DNA of 10,415 nt from Candidatus Segatella papionis (GTDB taxonomy: Bacteria > Bacteroidota > Bacteroidia > Bacteroidales > Bacteroidaceae), in contig DBLF01000082.1 in the NCBI GenBank assembly GCA_002297965.1, forward strand, positions 1 through 10,415, read 5' to 3'. Below the pieces are notes generated by a model that was given only the letters and a program-made list of their open reading frames with translations, was not told the DNA's origin and searched no databases. A program made the translations under genes and the position numbers. This document shows, piece after piece, positions 1-7,218 of the stretch (its first letter is position 1; every line of letters begins with the position of its first letter).

Positions 1-612
1 ATGGTGACCTACATCTCGAAGTCGAACAACATCGACCAGCAGAACCTCACCAAGCCTGGCACCACAGAGGGCAAGACCGTATTGCTCATCTACAACATCC
101 AGACCTTGGGTTGGACCACCTCTGCCGAGATCAATCCGTTCAAGAACTTCCACATGCACGCACTCTTCACCTATCAGAAGCCTGTGTATAAGAACTACAA
201 TGCGAGCGTAACCTTCAGCGACGGTCAGACCATGGGTGTCAACGCCAACAACATGATTGTGAAGGAGATTCCACAGATTCTCATCGAATTGGATCCTAAG
301 TACGACATCACCAAGAACTTGAACGCTTGGCTCAGCTTCCGCTACTTCGGCAAGACTTACGCCAATCTTCAGGAGGCTCTCTACTTCAACGGTCATTGGG
401 AGACCTTCGGCGGTTTGAACTGGAACGTGAACAAGAAACTCAGCCTCGGTGTGAGCGTCATCAACATCTTCAATGAGAAGGGTGCCAAGGGAACCATCAG
501 CGGCTCTGAGCTGATTACCAAGGAAGAGGCGAGCAAGTATGCCGGCAAGTATATGAGCGGCAGCTACCTCCGTCCATTCACCGTGGAGTTCTCAGCAGGA
601 ATCAAGTTCTAA
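1..612 (+). CDS. TonB-dependent receptor, C-terminal part (5' truncated by window edge)
   Basis: This is the last 203 codons of an outer-membrane TonB-dependent receptor, which takes up large substrates, here probably a glycan, using energy from TonB-ExbBD. The visible protein is a run of amphipathic beta strands rich in Tyr, Phe, Trp and Asn, such as WLSFRYFGKTY near 110-120 and VSVINIFNEKGAKG near 151-164. It ends in a final strand closing with an aromatic residue (FTVEFSAGIKF), the typical outer-membrane barrel signature. The plug domain and signal peptide must lie upstream, so the ATG at base 1 is most likely an internal methionine. No SusD-like gene follows; the next gene is an alpha-galactosidase 78 bases downstream, with no terminator or TAnnTTTG box seen between, so the two are probably co-transcribed. 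The substrate cannot be read from this fragment; the neighbour suggests an alpha-galactoside. Confidence 0.85.
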   Translation: MVTYISKSNNIDQQNLTKPGTTEGKTVLLIYNIQTLGWTTSAEINPFKNFHMHALFTYQKPVYKNYNASVTFSDGQTMGVNANNMIVKEIPQILIELDPKYDITKNLNAWLSFRYFGKTYANLQEALYFNGHWETFGGLNWNVNKKLSLGVSVINIFNEKGAKGTISGSELITKEEASKYAGKYMSGSYLRPFTVEFSAGIKF

Positions 613-690
613 AAAACAAGAGACGATTACAATAAAACAGTATCATTATAGTTATCATAAATAAATAGCAATCCATAAAAACCAACGACA

Positions 691-2871
691 ATGAAGAAAG
701 CTATTATGTTAGTTGCGGCGTTATGCATGACCTCTCTCATGGCATCCGCACAGAAAATAATCCGAGTATCGACCGACAAGACCGACCTCGTGATGCAAGT
801 TTCGCCTAAGGGACGCCTCTATCAGGTGTATCTCGGCGACAAGTTACAGAACCCAGCAGATTACAAGAACCTGAAGTGGGATGTCTATGCCGCTTCCGAC
901 GGTTCCGTTAGCCAGCGTGGACATGAGGTGTATGCTTCATCTGGTACAGAAGACTACTTCGAGCCAGCCGTAGCCGTGACTCATGCTGATGGCAACATGA
1001 CCACATACCTTTATTATCAGTCTTCCGAGGAGAAGGCTGTGAAGGGCGGAACAGAGACCATCATCACCTTGCAAGACAAAGTATATCCATTGACCGTGAA
1101 GCTCCACTACGTAACTTATCCACAGGAGAACGTCATCAAGGCTTGGAGCGAAATCTCGCACAAGGAGAAGTCTCCAATCACACTTTGGCGTTACAGCTCC
1201 ACGATGCTCTACTTCAAGGCAAACAAGTATTTTCTAACTAACTATCACAGCGACTGGGCAAAGGAAGGTCAGCCAGAGACTACCCAGCTGAGCACAGGCA
1301 AGAAGATTATCGACACCAAGCTCGGCACTCGTGCCGCCATGCACGCAGAGCCATTCTTCGAGTTGGGCTTCGACGAGCCAGCCAAGGAGACAGAAGGCAA
1401 GGTGATGCTCGGAACCATCGGATGGCCAGGCAACTTCCGCTTCACCTTCGAGGTAGATAACGTGGGCGCACTACGTGTCATCCCAGCCATCAATCCTTAC
1501 GCTTCCGACTATAAGTTGAAGGCGGGCGAGGTGTTCAAGACTCCTGAGTTCATCTTCGCCATGAGCGACAACGGCATGGGCGAGGCTTCCCGCAACCTGC
1601 ACAACTGGGCTCGCCAGTATCAGGTGAACATGGGTATGGAAGACCGTCTCACCCTCTTGAACAACTGGGAGAATACTGGCTTCGACTTCAACCAGCAGAG
1701 CCTTGCAGAATTGATGAAGGATGCCAAGGACCTCGGCGTTGACATGTTCTTGCTCGACGACGGATGGTTTGGCAACAAGTATCCTCGCAAGGACGACCAT
1801 GCCGGACTCGGCGACTGGGAGGCTACCAAGAGCAAGTTGCCTGATGGTATTCCTGGGTTGGTAAGAGACGCCAAGAAGGCTGGCGTGAAATTCGGTATCT
1901 GGATTGAACCAGAGATGGTAAACCCAAAGAGCGAGCTTTTCGAGAAGCATCCAGACTGGGTAATCATGCAGCCAAAGCGCGATACCTATTATTATCGCAA
2001 CCAGTTGGTGCTCGACATCAGTAACCCTAAGGTACAGGACTATGTGTTCGGCATCGTGGATAGAATCATGACCGAGAATCCCGACGTAGCTTACTTCAAG
2101 TGGGATTGCAACAGCGTGATTACTAACATCTACTCTCCTTACCACAAGGCGAACCAGGGCAATTTCTACATCGACCACATCCGTGGCATCTACAATGTGC
2201 TCACCCGCATCCACAACAAGTATCCTAAGTTGCCTATGATGCTCTGCTCGGGCGGCGGCGGCAGAATGGACTACGAGATGCTCAAGTACTTCACCGAGTT
2301 CTGGTGCTCAGACGACACCGACCCATTCGAGCGCATCTACATCCAATGGAGCTTGTCGAAGTTCTTCCCTGCCAAGACCATGGGCTCCCATGTAACCAAC
2401 TGGAACAAGAACACCAGCGTGAAGTTCCGCACCGACGTTTGCAGCTCTTGCAAGTTGGGCTTCGACATCGACCTGAAGTCGCTCTCACAGGACGAATACA
2501 AGTTTGTGCAGAATGCCGTGAAGAACTATGACGCGATGAAGCCGATGATTCTCGAAGGCGACCAGTATCGCTTGGTTTCTCCATACGAGGGCAACCACTG
2601 CGCCATCAACTATGTGAGCAAGGACAAGCAGCGTGCCGTACTCTTCGCCTACGACCTCCATCCTCGCTACAAGGAGCCTGTGATGAACGTGAAGATGCAG
2701 GGCTTGGATGCCAGCAAGATGTACACCGTGAAGGAGACCAACCTGATGCCTGGCAAGGAGGCGGAGTTGGAATGCAACGGCAAGCAGTACTCGGGCGACT
2801 ACTTGATGAAGATAGGTCTGAACGTATTCAGCCAGAACGATGGCACCAGCCACGTATTGGTATTGGAATAA
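691..2871 (+). CDS. Secreted GH36 alpha-galactosidase
   Basis: The product should hydrolyse terminal alpha-galactosyl residues, for example of raffinose-type oligosaccharides or galactomannan side chains, by a retaining mechanism. Its 726 residues match the usual length of GH36 enzymes. Residues 1-20 are a signal peptide with a signal peptidase I site (ASA|Q) and no lipobox, so the enzyme is exported, probably to the periplasm. An N-terminal beta-sandwich (about 25-310) precedes a TIM barrel (about 315-640) and a short C-terminal beta domain. Family motifs are LLDDGWFG (354-361), WIEPEMV, FKWDCN with the likely nucleophile D472, CSGGGGRMD (519-527), and SDDTDP, in which D541 is the likely acid/base. 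The ATG follows an A-rich stretch (ccataaaaaccaacgaca), normal for Bacteroidota. No lesion is seen. It lies just after a TonB-dependent receptor, which fits stepwise import and cleavage. The family call is firm; the natural substrate is inferred. Confidence 0.95.
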   Translation: MKKAIMLVAALCMTSLMASAQKIIRVSTDKTDLVMQVSPKGRLYQVYLGDKLQNPADYKNLKWDVYAASDGSVSQRGHEVYASSGTEDYFEPAVAVTHADGNMTTYLYYQSSEEKAVKGGTETIITLQDKVYPLTVKLHYVTYPQENVIKAWSEISHKEKSPITLWRYSSTMLYFKANKYFLTNYHSDWAKEGQPETTQLSTGKKIIDTKLGTRAAMHAEPFFELGFDEPAKETEGKVMLGTIGWPGNFRFTFEVDNVGALRVIPAINPYASDYKLKAGEVFKTPEFIFAMSDNGMGEASRNLHNWARQYQVNMGMEDRLTLLNNWENTGFDFNQQSLAELMKDAKDLGVDMFLLDDGWFGNKYPRKDDHAGLGDWEATKSKLPDGIPGLVRDAKKAGVKFGIWIEPEMVNPKSELFEKHPDWVIMQPKRDTYYYRNQLVLDISNPKVQDYVFGIVDRIMTENPDVAYFKWDCNSVITNIYSPYHKANQGNFYIDHIRGIYNVLTRIHNKYPKLPMMLCSGGGGRMDYEMLKYFTEFWCSDDTDPFERIYIQWSLSKFFPAKTMGSHVTNWNKNTSVKFRTDVCSSCKLGFDIDLKSLSQDEYKFVQNAVKNYDAMKPMILEGDQYRLVSPYEGNHCAINYVSKDKQRAVLFAYDLHPRYKEPVMNVKMQGLDASKMYTVKETNLMPGKEAELECNGKQYSGDYLMKIGLNVFSQNDGTSHVLVLE

Positions 2872-2906
2872 AGAACTTTGGAGAATCGAAAGATTAAGAC
2901 ACAAGT

Positions 2907-4028
2907 TTGACGAATCGCAAGATTATACATATTGACATGGACGCTTTCTTTGCCTCGGTAGAGCAGAGAGACAATCCTGATCTTCGAGGCAAACCGATAG
3001 CGGTGGGCTTCGACGGGCCTCGTGGTGTGGTTTCTACAGCCAGCTACGAGGCTCGTAGGTTTGGTGTGCATTCAGCCCAGTCCATCGCACAAGCCAAACA
3101 ACGCTGCCCAGATCTCATCATCGTGCCTTGCCGACACAAGCACTACAAGGAGGTGTCGCAGCAGATACACTACATTTTCCAGGAATACACCGACCTCATC
3201 GAACCCATCTCCATCGACGAGGCTTTTCTCGATGTCACCGATAACAAGAAGGGCATGGAGTTGGCGGTGGATATTGCCAAGGAGATAAAAGCTCGCATCA
3301 AAGAGACGACAGGGCTCACGGCTTCGGCGGGCATCAGCTATTGCAAGTTTCTCGCCAAAGTAGCCTCCGATTATCGCAAGCCCGACGGCATTTGCACCAT
3401 CCATCCCGACAAGGCGCTCGACTTCATCGCCCAGTTGCCTGTGGAGGATTTCTGGGGCGTTGGCAAGAAGACTCTTCAAAAGATGCACTTCATGGGCATC
3501 TTCAATGGAGGCGATTTGCGTAAGGTTTCGGAAGAGCATTTGGTGGATGTGTTCGGCAAGGCGGGGCACATCTTCTACAACTTCGCAAGAGGCATCGACG
3601 ATCGTCACGTCGTTACGTATAGAGAGCGAAAATCAGTAGGTTGCGAGCAAACTTTTCTAGAAGACATCTATACCCAGGCTGCCGTCATCATCGAACTTTA
3701 CCACACGGTGCTCGAACTATTGGAGCGCATCGCCAAGAGCGGTTTCGAGGGAAGAACCTTGACGCTGAAAGTGAAGTACGCCGACTTCACGCAGATTACT
3801 CGCAGCATCTCACAAGAGATAGTCTTGAAGAAGAAAGCAGACATCCTGCCCCTAGCCAAGCGATTGCTGAAACTCGTGGACTACTCATCCAAGCACCCCA
3901 TCCGCCTCCTCGGCTTGTCGGTGAGCAACGCCACTTCCGAGGAAGCCAAGAAGGAGGACAAGGAAAACAGCACCAGCCTGAAACCCGAGTGGAGGGAACT
4001 GGAGCTGGAATTCGAGGACTGGGATTGA
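2907..4028 (+). CDS. dinB: DNA polymerase IV (Y-family translesion polymerase)
   Basis: This is an error-prone polymerase that extends past DNA lesions, 373 residues long and full length for the family. The catalytic palm shows IDMDAFFASVEQ (9-20), with metal ligand D10 and F15 at the steric-gate position, and SIDEAFLDV (102-110), with the acidic pair D104-E105. The thumb carries a helix-hairpin-helix-like segment (VEDFWGVGKKTLQKM) and the little finger ends near HPIRLLGLSVSN. The tail, ELELEFEDWD, resembles a weak beta-clamp-binding motif. Translation should start at TTG (2907): an in-frame stop at 2895-2897 lies just upstream, and the next ATG (2937) would remove the first metal ligand. It follows the alpha-galactosidase by 35 bases with no visible terminator or promoter, so read-through from the glycan genes is possible although the functions are unrelated. 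No SOS box was recognised. Confidence 0.96.
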   Translation: MTNRKIIHIDMDAFFASVEQRDNPDLRGKPIAVGFDGPRGVVSTASYEARRFGVHSAQSIAQAKQRCPDLIIVPCRHKHYKEVSQQIHYIFQEYTDLIEPISIDEAFLDVTDNKKGMELAVDIAKEIKARIKETTGLTASAGISYCKFLAKVASDYRKPDGICTIHPDKALDFIAQLPVEDFWGVGKKTLQKMHFMGIFNGGDLRKVSEEHLVDVFGKAGHIFYNFARGIDDRHVVTYRERKSVGCEQTFLEDIYTQAAVIIELYHTVLELLERIAKSGFEGRTLTLKVKYADFTQITRSISQEIVLKKKADILPLAKRLLKLVDYSSKHPIRLLGLSVSNATSEEAKKEDKENSTSLKPEWRELELEFEDWD

Positions 4029-4049
4029 GACGAGTCCCAACATAACCAG

Positions 4050-6941
4050 TTAATTGCCAATATCACCTGGCAACATATCATACTCATCCTTGAAGCACTT
4101 AGTGAAATAGGATGGTGAGGAGAAGCCTACCTCGTATGCCACTTCACTGACGCTCATGCTGCGGCTCTCCAACAAGCGATGAGCTTTCGCCAAACGAGAC
4201 TTGCGGATGAGATCTACCACGGAAGAACCGGTCATCGCTTTCACCTTGCGATAAAGTTGCACTCGGCTCAGTCCAATCTCCTTGCCTATATCTTCCACGC
4301 CAAACTCGCTGTTGCCGAGGTTCTGCTGGATGATGTCGTGGAGCTGTTTCATAAACTGCTTGTCTCGATTATCGAGCTGAGACTCCTCTATCTGCTGCTC
4401 GGCAGTCTGCGACGATGCGATGTAAAGATTCTTCAAAAGCTTGCGCTGCTTCAAGAGATTGTCGATGCGAGCCAAGAGCACCTTGCTATGGAATGGCTTG
4501 GTGATATACGAATCGGCACCATGCTCATAACCTTCGGCACGATGCTCCTCCAGATTCTTCGCCGTAAGCATGATGACTGGGATATGAGAGGTTGCCACGT
4601 TGGTCTTCAACTGCTCGGTAAACTCCAAACCATCCATCACTGGCATCATCACATCGCAAATGACCAAGTCAGGCACCTCCTTCTTGGCAATCTCCAAACC
4701 CTCCTTTCCATCGGATGCCTCCAAGACGATGTAGTCGTCCTGAAGAAGGGTGCGCTCATATTGACGGATGTCGTTGTTGTCGTCAATAATCAACAAGGTA
4801 GGCTTGTTGATGTGCTCATCCACCACTTGTTGGAGTTTTCCACTCTTTTTATCATCGTCGTCGATATACTGTAAAAAGCTTTCATTCTCAAAGTTATTAC
4901 TATCAGATACAGAAGCACTTGCAGAGTTATCCACATTATCCACACCATCGTGGATAACTTGTATTTCTCCCTCTTGTTTGCACGGTAAAACTACGATAAA
5001 GTCAGCCCCCTTTCCGAGTTCGCTCTCTACCCTTGCCTCACCATGATGCAGCTCCACGAACGACTTGACCAGTGCCAATCCGATGCCCGTTCCACTTGCC
5101 GCGCCCTTGGCTTGGAAGAATCGTTCGAAAACCTTTGGGGCTTCTTCCTTGGCGATTCCCTTGCCTGTATCTTTGACATCCAGGCGGAACTTATCACCTT
5201 CCTGACGGAGCAAAACAAAGATGTCGCCACCTGCCGGAGTATATTTCATCGCATTGCTCAAAAGATTGAAGACGATGCGAGACAATTTCTCCTTATCGGC
5301 AACGATAAATGATGAAACGGCGGAATCTGAATGAGCAGAACTATTAGATGATGAATCTGCTAGAGAAGCCTTGGACGATGATTCTTGTTGAGCATCCCCA
5401 ACCCCAGAAACCTCCAAGTGCAACTGGATTTTCTTGCGCTCGGCTGTCAATTTAAAGTCACCTACCCAAACCTTCAAGGCCTTCACGATGTCGAAGCGGC
5501 TGAGCGTGAGTTCCATCTTTCCATTCTGAATCTTACGAAAATCGAGGATGGAACCTACCAGCTGCTGCAAAGCCTTGGCGTTGCGCTGCACCATTTTAAG
5601 GAGTTCTCGGGTCTTTCCCTTGATATTCGCATCCTCCAAGAGCATTTCCACAGGGTCGGCTATCAATGTCAATGGGGTGCGAAGTTCGTGGCTGATGTTT
5701 GTAAAGAACACCAGTCGGGAGTGGGTAAGCTCCATCACCTCATCGTTCAAGCGCTTCAACTCATCGTTTTTGCCTGCCAATTCCTCATTGAGGCGCTTCT
5801 GCTCCTCATTGTTTTTGGCAAGTTGCTCATTCAGACGTGCTTTCACCACATAGCTACGGAAGAGCAAGGCGGCTCCCACGAGGCAGACCAAGAGGAAGAA
5901 GCCCAAGCCTATGAGCATGATTTTCTGGGTATTGTATTCCGAAAGATACTGGTCCACCTGACGGTGGAGCGTCTTCAGATTGTGGCTCTGTCGCTCCGCA
6001 TCCCTCGCCTCCATCAAGGTGAGTTCGGCATTATCCTTGGTAATGATGGAGGTGCGCAGATAGTTGTCGCGCTTGTAAGGCTGATGCCTTAATATCTTCA
6101 TAGCCAAGGCGATGACCTCGTCGCCCTTGGTAGGATACAGATAAGTAGCCTCGAACACGCCATCCCTCACGAGTTCCAAGCCACCGCCTTCGGTAGCCAT
6201 GGCATCCACACCTGTATATTTATACTGTCGCTTCACTCCCATCTGTCGGGCGGCGACATAGGCTCCCCAAGCCATTCGGTCGTTGTGGGAAAAGAGGTAG
6301 TCGAAATCCTGCGTCTTCTTCAAGATGCGCTTCATCGCCTGGATAGCACTCTCCTCCTTCCAGTCGCCAGCCTCCGATGCAACCACCTGAATGCCAGGAT
6401 ACGGCTTGATGGCATCCATGAATCCACGATGACGCTCCATGGCAGGCGAAGAACCTTCGAGACCACGAATCTCGGCGATGCGTCCCTTGCCCTTGAGCTG
6501 CTGGGCAATAAAGTTACCCATCGACTTACCTATCGTATAATTATCGCAACCGATGAAGGCTGTATATTTATTCGTATTTGCCTTTCGGTCATAGAGTATC
6601 ACAGGAATGCCCTTGTCGTAAGCCCGCTCCACCGCCTTGGAGATGGCGCTGAGTTGGTTTGGGGAAATAATCAACAAATCCACACCCTCATCCACGAACT
6701 CATTGACCTGCTTGTTTTGCAGCACATTGTCGTCGTTGGAGGAAGCAAGTTTCACGATGAGCGAATCGTTGAGAAACTCGCCCGTCTTCAACTCGTCGTT
6801 GAGTTTGTCGCGCCAAATATCCTCGGAGCATTGGGACACTCCGATGACGAACTTCTTAGGTTGCTGTACACATCCCGACAACAATAAGCATACGAAAGCC
6901 CAAAAGGCAGTATATAAAATAAGGTGCAAATATTTTCTCAT
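4050..6941 (-). CDS. Hybrid two-component system regulator with sugar-binding-protein sensor domain
   Basis: A one-protein signalling chain of 963 residues. Residues 1-24 form a hydrophobic segment ending in a lipobox-like LSGC. Residues 30-310 resemble a ribose-binding-protein-type periplasmic sensor: D118-R119, R170, N220 and D246 match by motif the sugar-contacting residues D89-R90, R141, N190 and D215 of RbsB. A transmembrane helix (340-361) and a charged coiled coil (366-405) lead to the kinase: H-box FFTNISHELRTP with H418, N-box FNLLSNAMKYTP, G1 DTGKGI, G2 GTGIGLALV. The receiver (714-830) has D719-D720, phospho-acceptor D763, T793 and K815. An AraC-type DNA-binding domain (about 866-963) ends the chain. 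In Bacteroides, BT1754 has this architecture and senses fructose; the ligand here is unknown but likely a monosaccharide. Two Ser-rich insertions (513-545 and 655-708) are unusual. It is divergent from the transporter gene. Confidence 0.95.
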   Translation of the reverse strand: MRKYLHLILYTAFWAFVCLLLSGCVQQPKKFVIGVSQCSEDIWRDKLNDELKTGEFLNDSLIVKLASSNDDNVLQNKQVNEFVDEGVDLLIISPNQLSAISKAVERAYDKGIPVILYDRKANTNKYTAFIGCDNYTIGKSMGNFIAQQLKGKGRIAEIRGLEGSSPAMERHRGFMDAIKPYPGIQVVASEAGDWKEESAIQAMKRILKKTQDFDYLFSHNDRMAWGAYVAARQMGVKRQYKYTGVDAMATEGGGLELVRDGVFEATYLYPTKGDEVIALAMKILRHQPYKRDNYLRTSIITKDNAELTLMEARDAERQSHNLKTLHRQVDQYLSEYNTQKIMLIGLGFFLLVCLVGAALLFRSYVVKARLNEQLAKNNEEQKRLNEELAGKNDELKRLNDEVMELTHSRLVFFTNISHELRTPLTLIADPVEMLLEDANIKGKTRELLKMVQRNAKALQQLVGSILDFRKIQNGKMELTLSRFDIVKALKVWVGDFKLTAERKKIQLHLEVSGVGDAQQESSSKASLADSSSNSSAHSDSAVSSFIVADKEKLSRIVFNLLSNAMKYTPAGGDIFVLLRQEGDKFRLDVKDTGKGIAKEEAPKVFERFFQAKGAASGTGIGLALVKSFVELHHGEARVESELGKGADFIVVLPCKQEGEIQVIHDGVDNVDNSASASVSDSNNFENESFLQYIDDDDKKSGKLQQVVDEHINKPTLLIIDDNNDIRQYERTLLQDDYIVLEASDGKEGLEIAKKEVPDLVICDVMMPVMDGLEFTEQLKTNVATSHIPVIMLTAKNLEEHRAEGYEHGADSYITKPFHSKVLLARIDNLLKQRKLLKNLYIASSQTAEQQIEESQLDNRDKQFMKQLHDIIQQNLGNSEFGVEDIGKEIGLSRVQLYRKVKAMTGSSVVDLIRKSRLAKAHRLLESRSMSVSEVAYEVGFSSPSYFTKCFKDEYDMLPGDIGN

Positions 6942-6965
6942 GTCACTTATATTCTGTTATTCTTT

Positions 6966-7069
6966 TATAGATTGATAGATGAAGACCATTCCCTCGAATT
7001 ATAATAGGTGGATAAATGATATCAATACCCTCGAATTATGGATGGATAGATGAAACAAATACCCCTCGA
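6966..7069 (-). repeat. Three-copy imperfect tandem repeat upstream of the regulator gene
   Basis: Read on the minus strand, three units of 35, 37 and about 32 bases each begin TCGAGGG and continue with a T-rich stretch, then TCATCTATCC or a close variant, then an AT-rich tail (TATAAT or CATAAT). The units start at 7069, 7034 and 6997. The array lies between the start of the hybrid regulator and its candidate promoter, so it would sit in that gene's 5' leader. AraC-domain regulators often bind direct repeats, so autoregulation is possible, but a leader-RNA role or a neutral tandem duplication fits equally well. Confidence 0.7.
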
Positions 7070-7085
7070 CAAGGGATTTCGAGGG
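7063..7085. other. Seven-base-pair hairpin at the edge of the tandem repeat array
   Basis: CCCTCGA at 7063-7069 and TCGAGGG at 7079-7085 are exact reverse complements separated by nine bases. No gene reads into it from either side and no immediate T run follows, so it is not a good intrinsic terminator. On the minus strand it would lie at the very 5' end of the regulator's leader. Confidence 0.6.
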
Positions 7086-7116
7086 CAAAAATACAAATAT
7101 TTTTTGGAAAGCCAAT
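7086..7116 (-). promoter_or_regulatory. Candidate promoter of the hybrid regulator gene
   Basis: On the minus strand TATTTTTG (7093 to 7086) matches the Bacteroidota -7 consensus TAnnTTTG. A TTGG (7116 to 7113), 19 bases upstream, is a one-mismatch -33 box. Transcription would start near 7080 and give a leader of about 140 bases holding the hairpin and the tandem repeats. A second match, TATATTTG at 7143 to 7136, overlaps the conserved block of the divergent promoter and could be an alternative. Confidence 0.4.
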
Positions 7117-7124
7117 GCTTTTGT

Positions 7125-7193
7125 TTCGTTTTTTACAAATATATGTCGAATATTTATAAAAGGAATGTCCCGAAAAAGCAGTAATTTTGCAAC
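7125..7193 (+). promoter_or_regulatory. Promoter of the transporter-porin operon, copy 1 of a conserved 69-base block
   Basis: The -7 box TAATTTTG (7182-7189) fits TAnnTTTG and places the start of transcription near 7196, about 23 bases before the ATG. No TTTG is present at the expected -33 place (about 7158-7161, which reads AAAA). Instead an imperfect inverted repeat is seen, TTTTTACAAAT (7130-7140) and ATTTATAAAAG (7152-7162), with 9 of 11 positions matching and the centre near -50. The whole block recurs at 10232-10300 with no gaps. The pattern fits an activator-dependent promoter; the regulator is unknown. Confidence 0.75.
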
Positions 7194-7218
7194 CACAAGA
7201 ATTTCAAACATTAACATT

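Noticed and set aside
1471..2214. Long open frame on the minus strand within the alpha-galactosidase gene (247 codons)
   Set aside because: It lies opposite a clear GH36 coding region with intact catalytic motifs, and its translation shows no domain; it reflects codon bias on the other strand.
4021..4038. Possible terminator hairpin between dinB and the convergent regulator gene
   Set aside because: GGGATT and AGTCCC give only six pairs including a G-T wobble, overlap the dinB stop and have no T run on either side.
4179..6092. Long plus-strand open frames within the regulator gene (4179-4874 and 5385-6092)
   Set aside because: They are His- and Leu-rich antisense shadows of a complete hybrid regulator with all kinase, receiver and AraC motifs in frame.
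7165..7218. An upstream in-frame ATG that would lengthen the transporter by 18 residues
   Set aside because: The -7 box at 7182-7189 lies downstream of this ATG, so it would not be in the mRNA; the ATG at 7219 also matches the family's usual N terminus.
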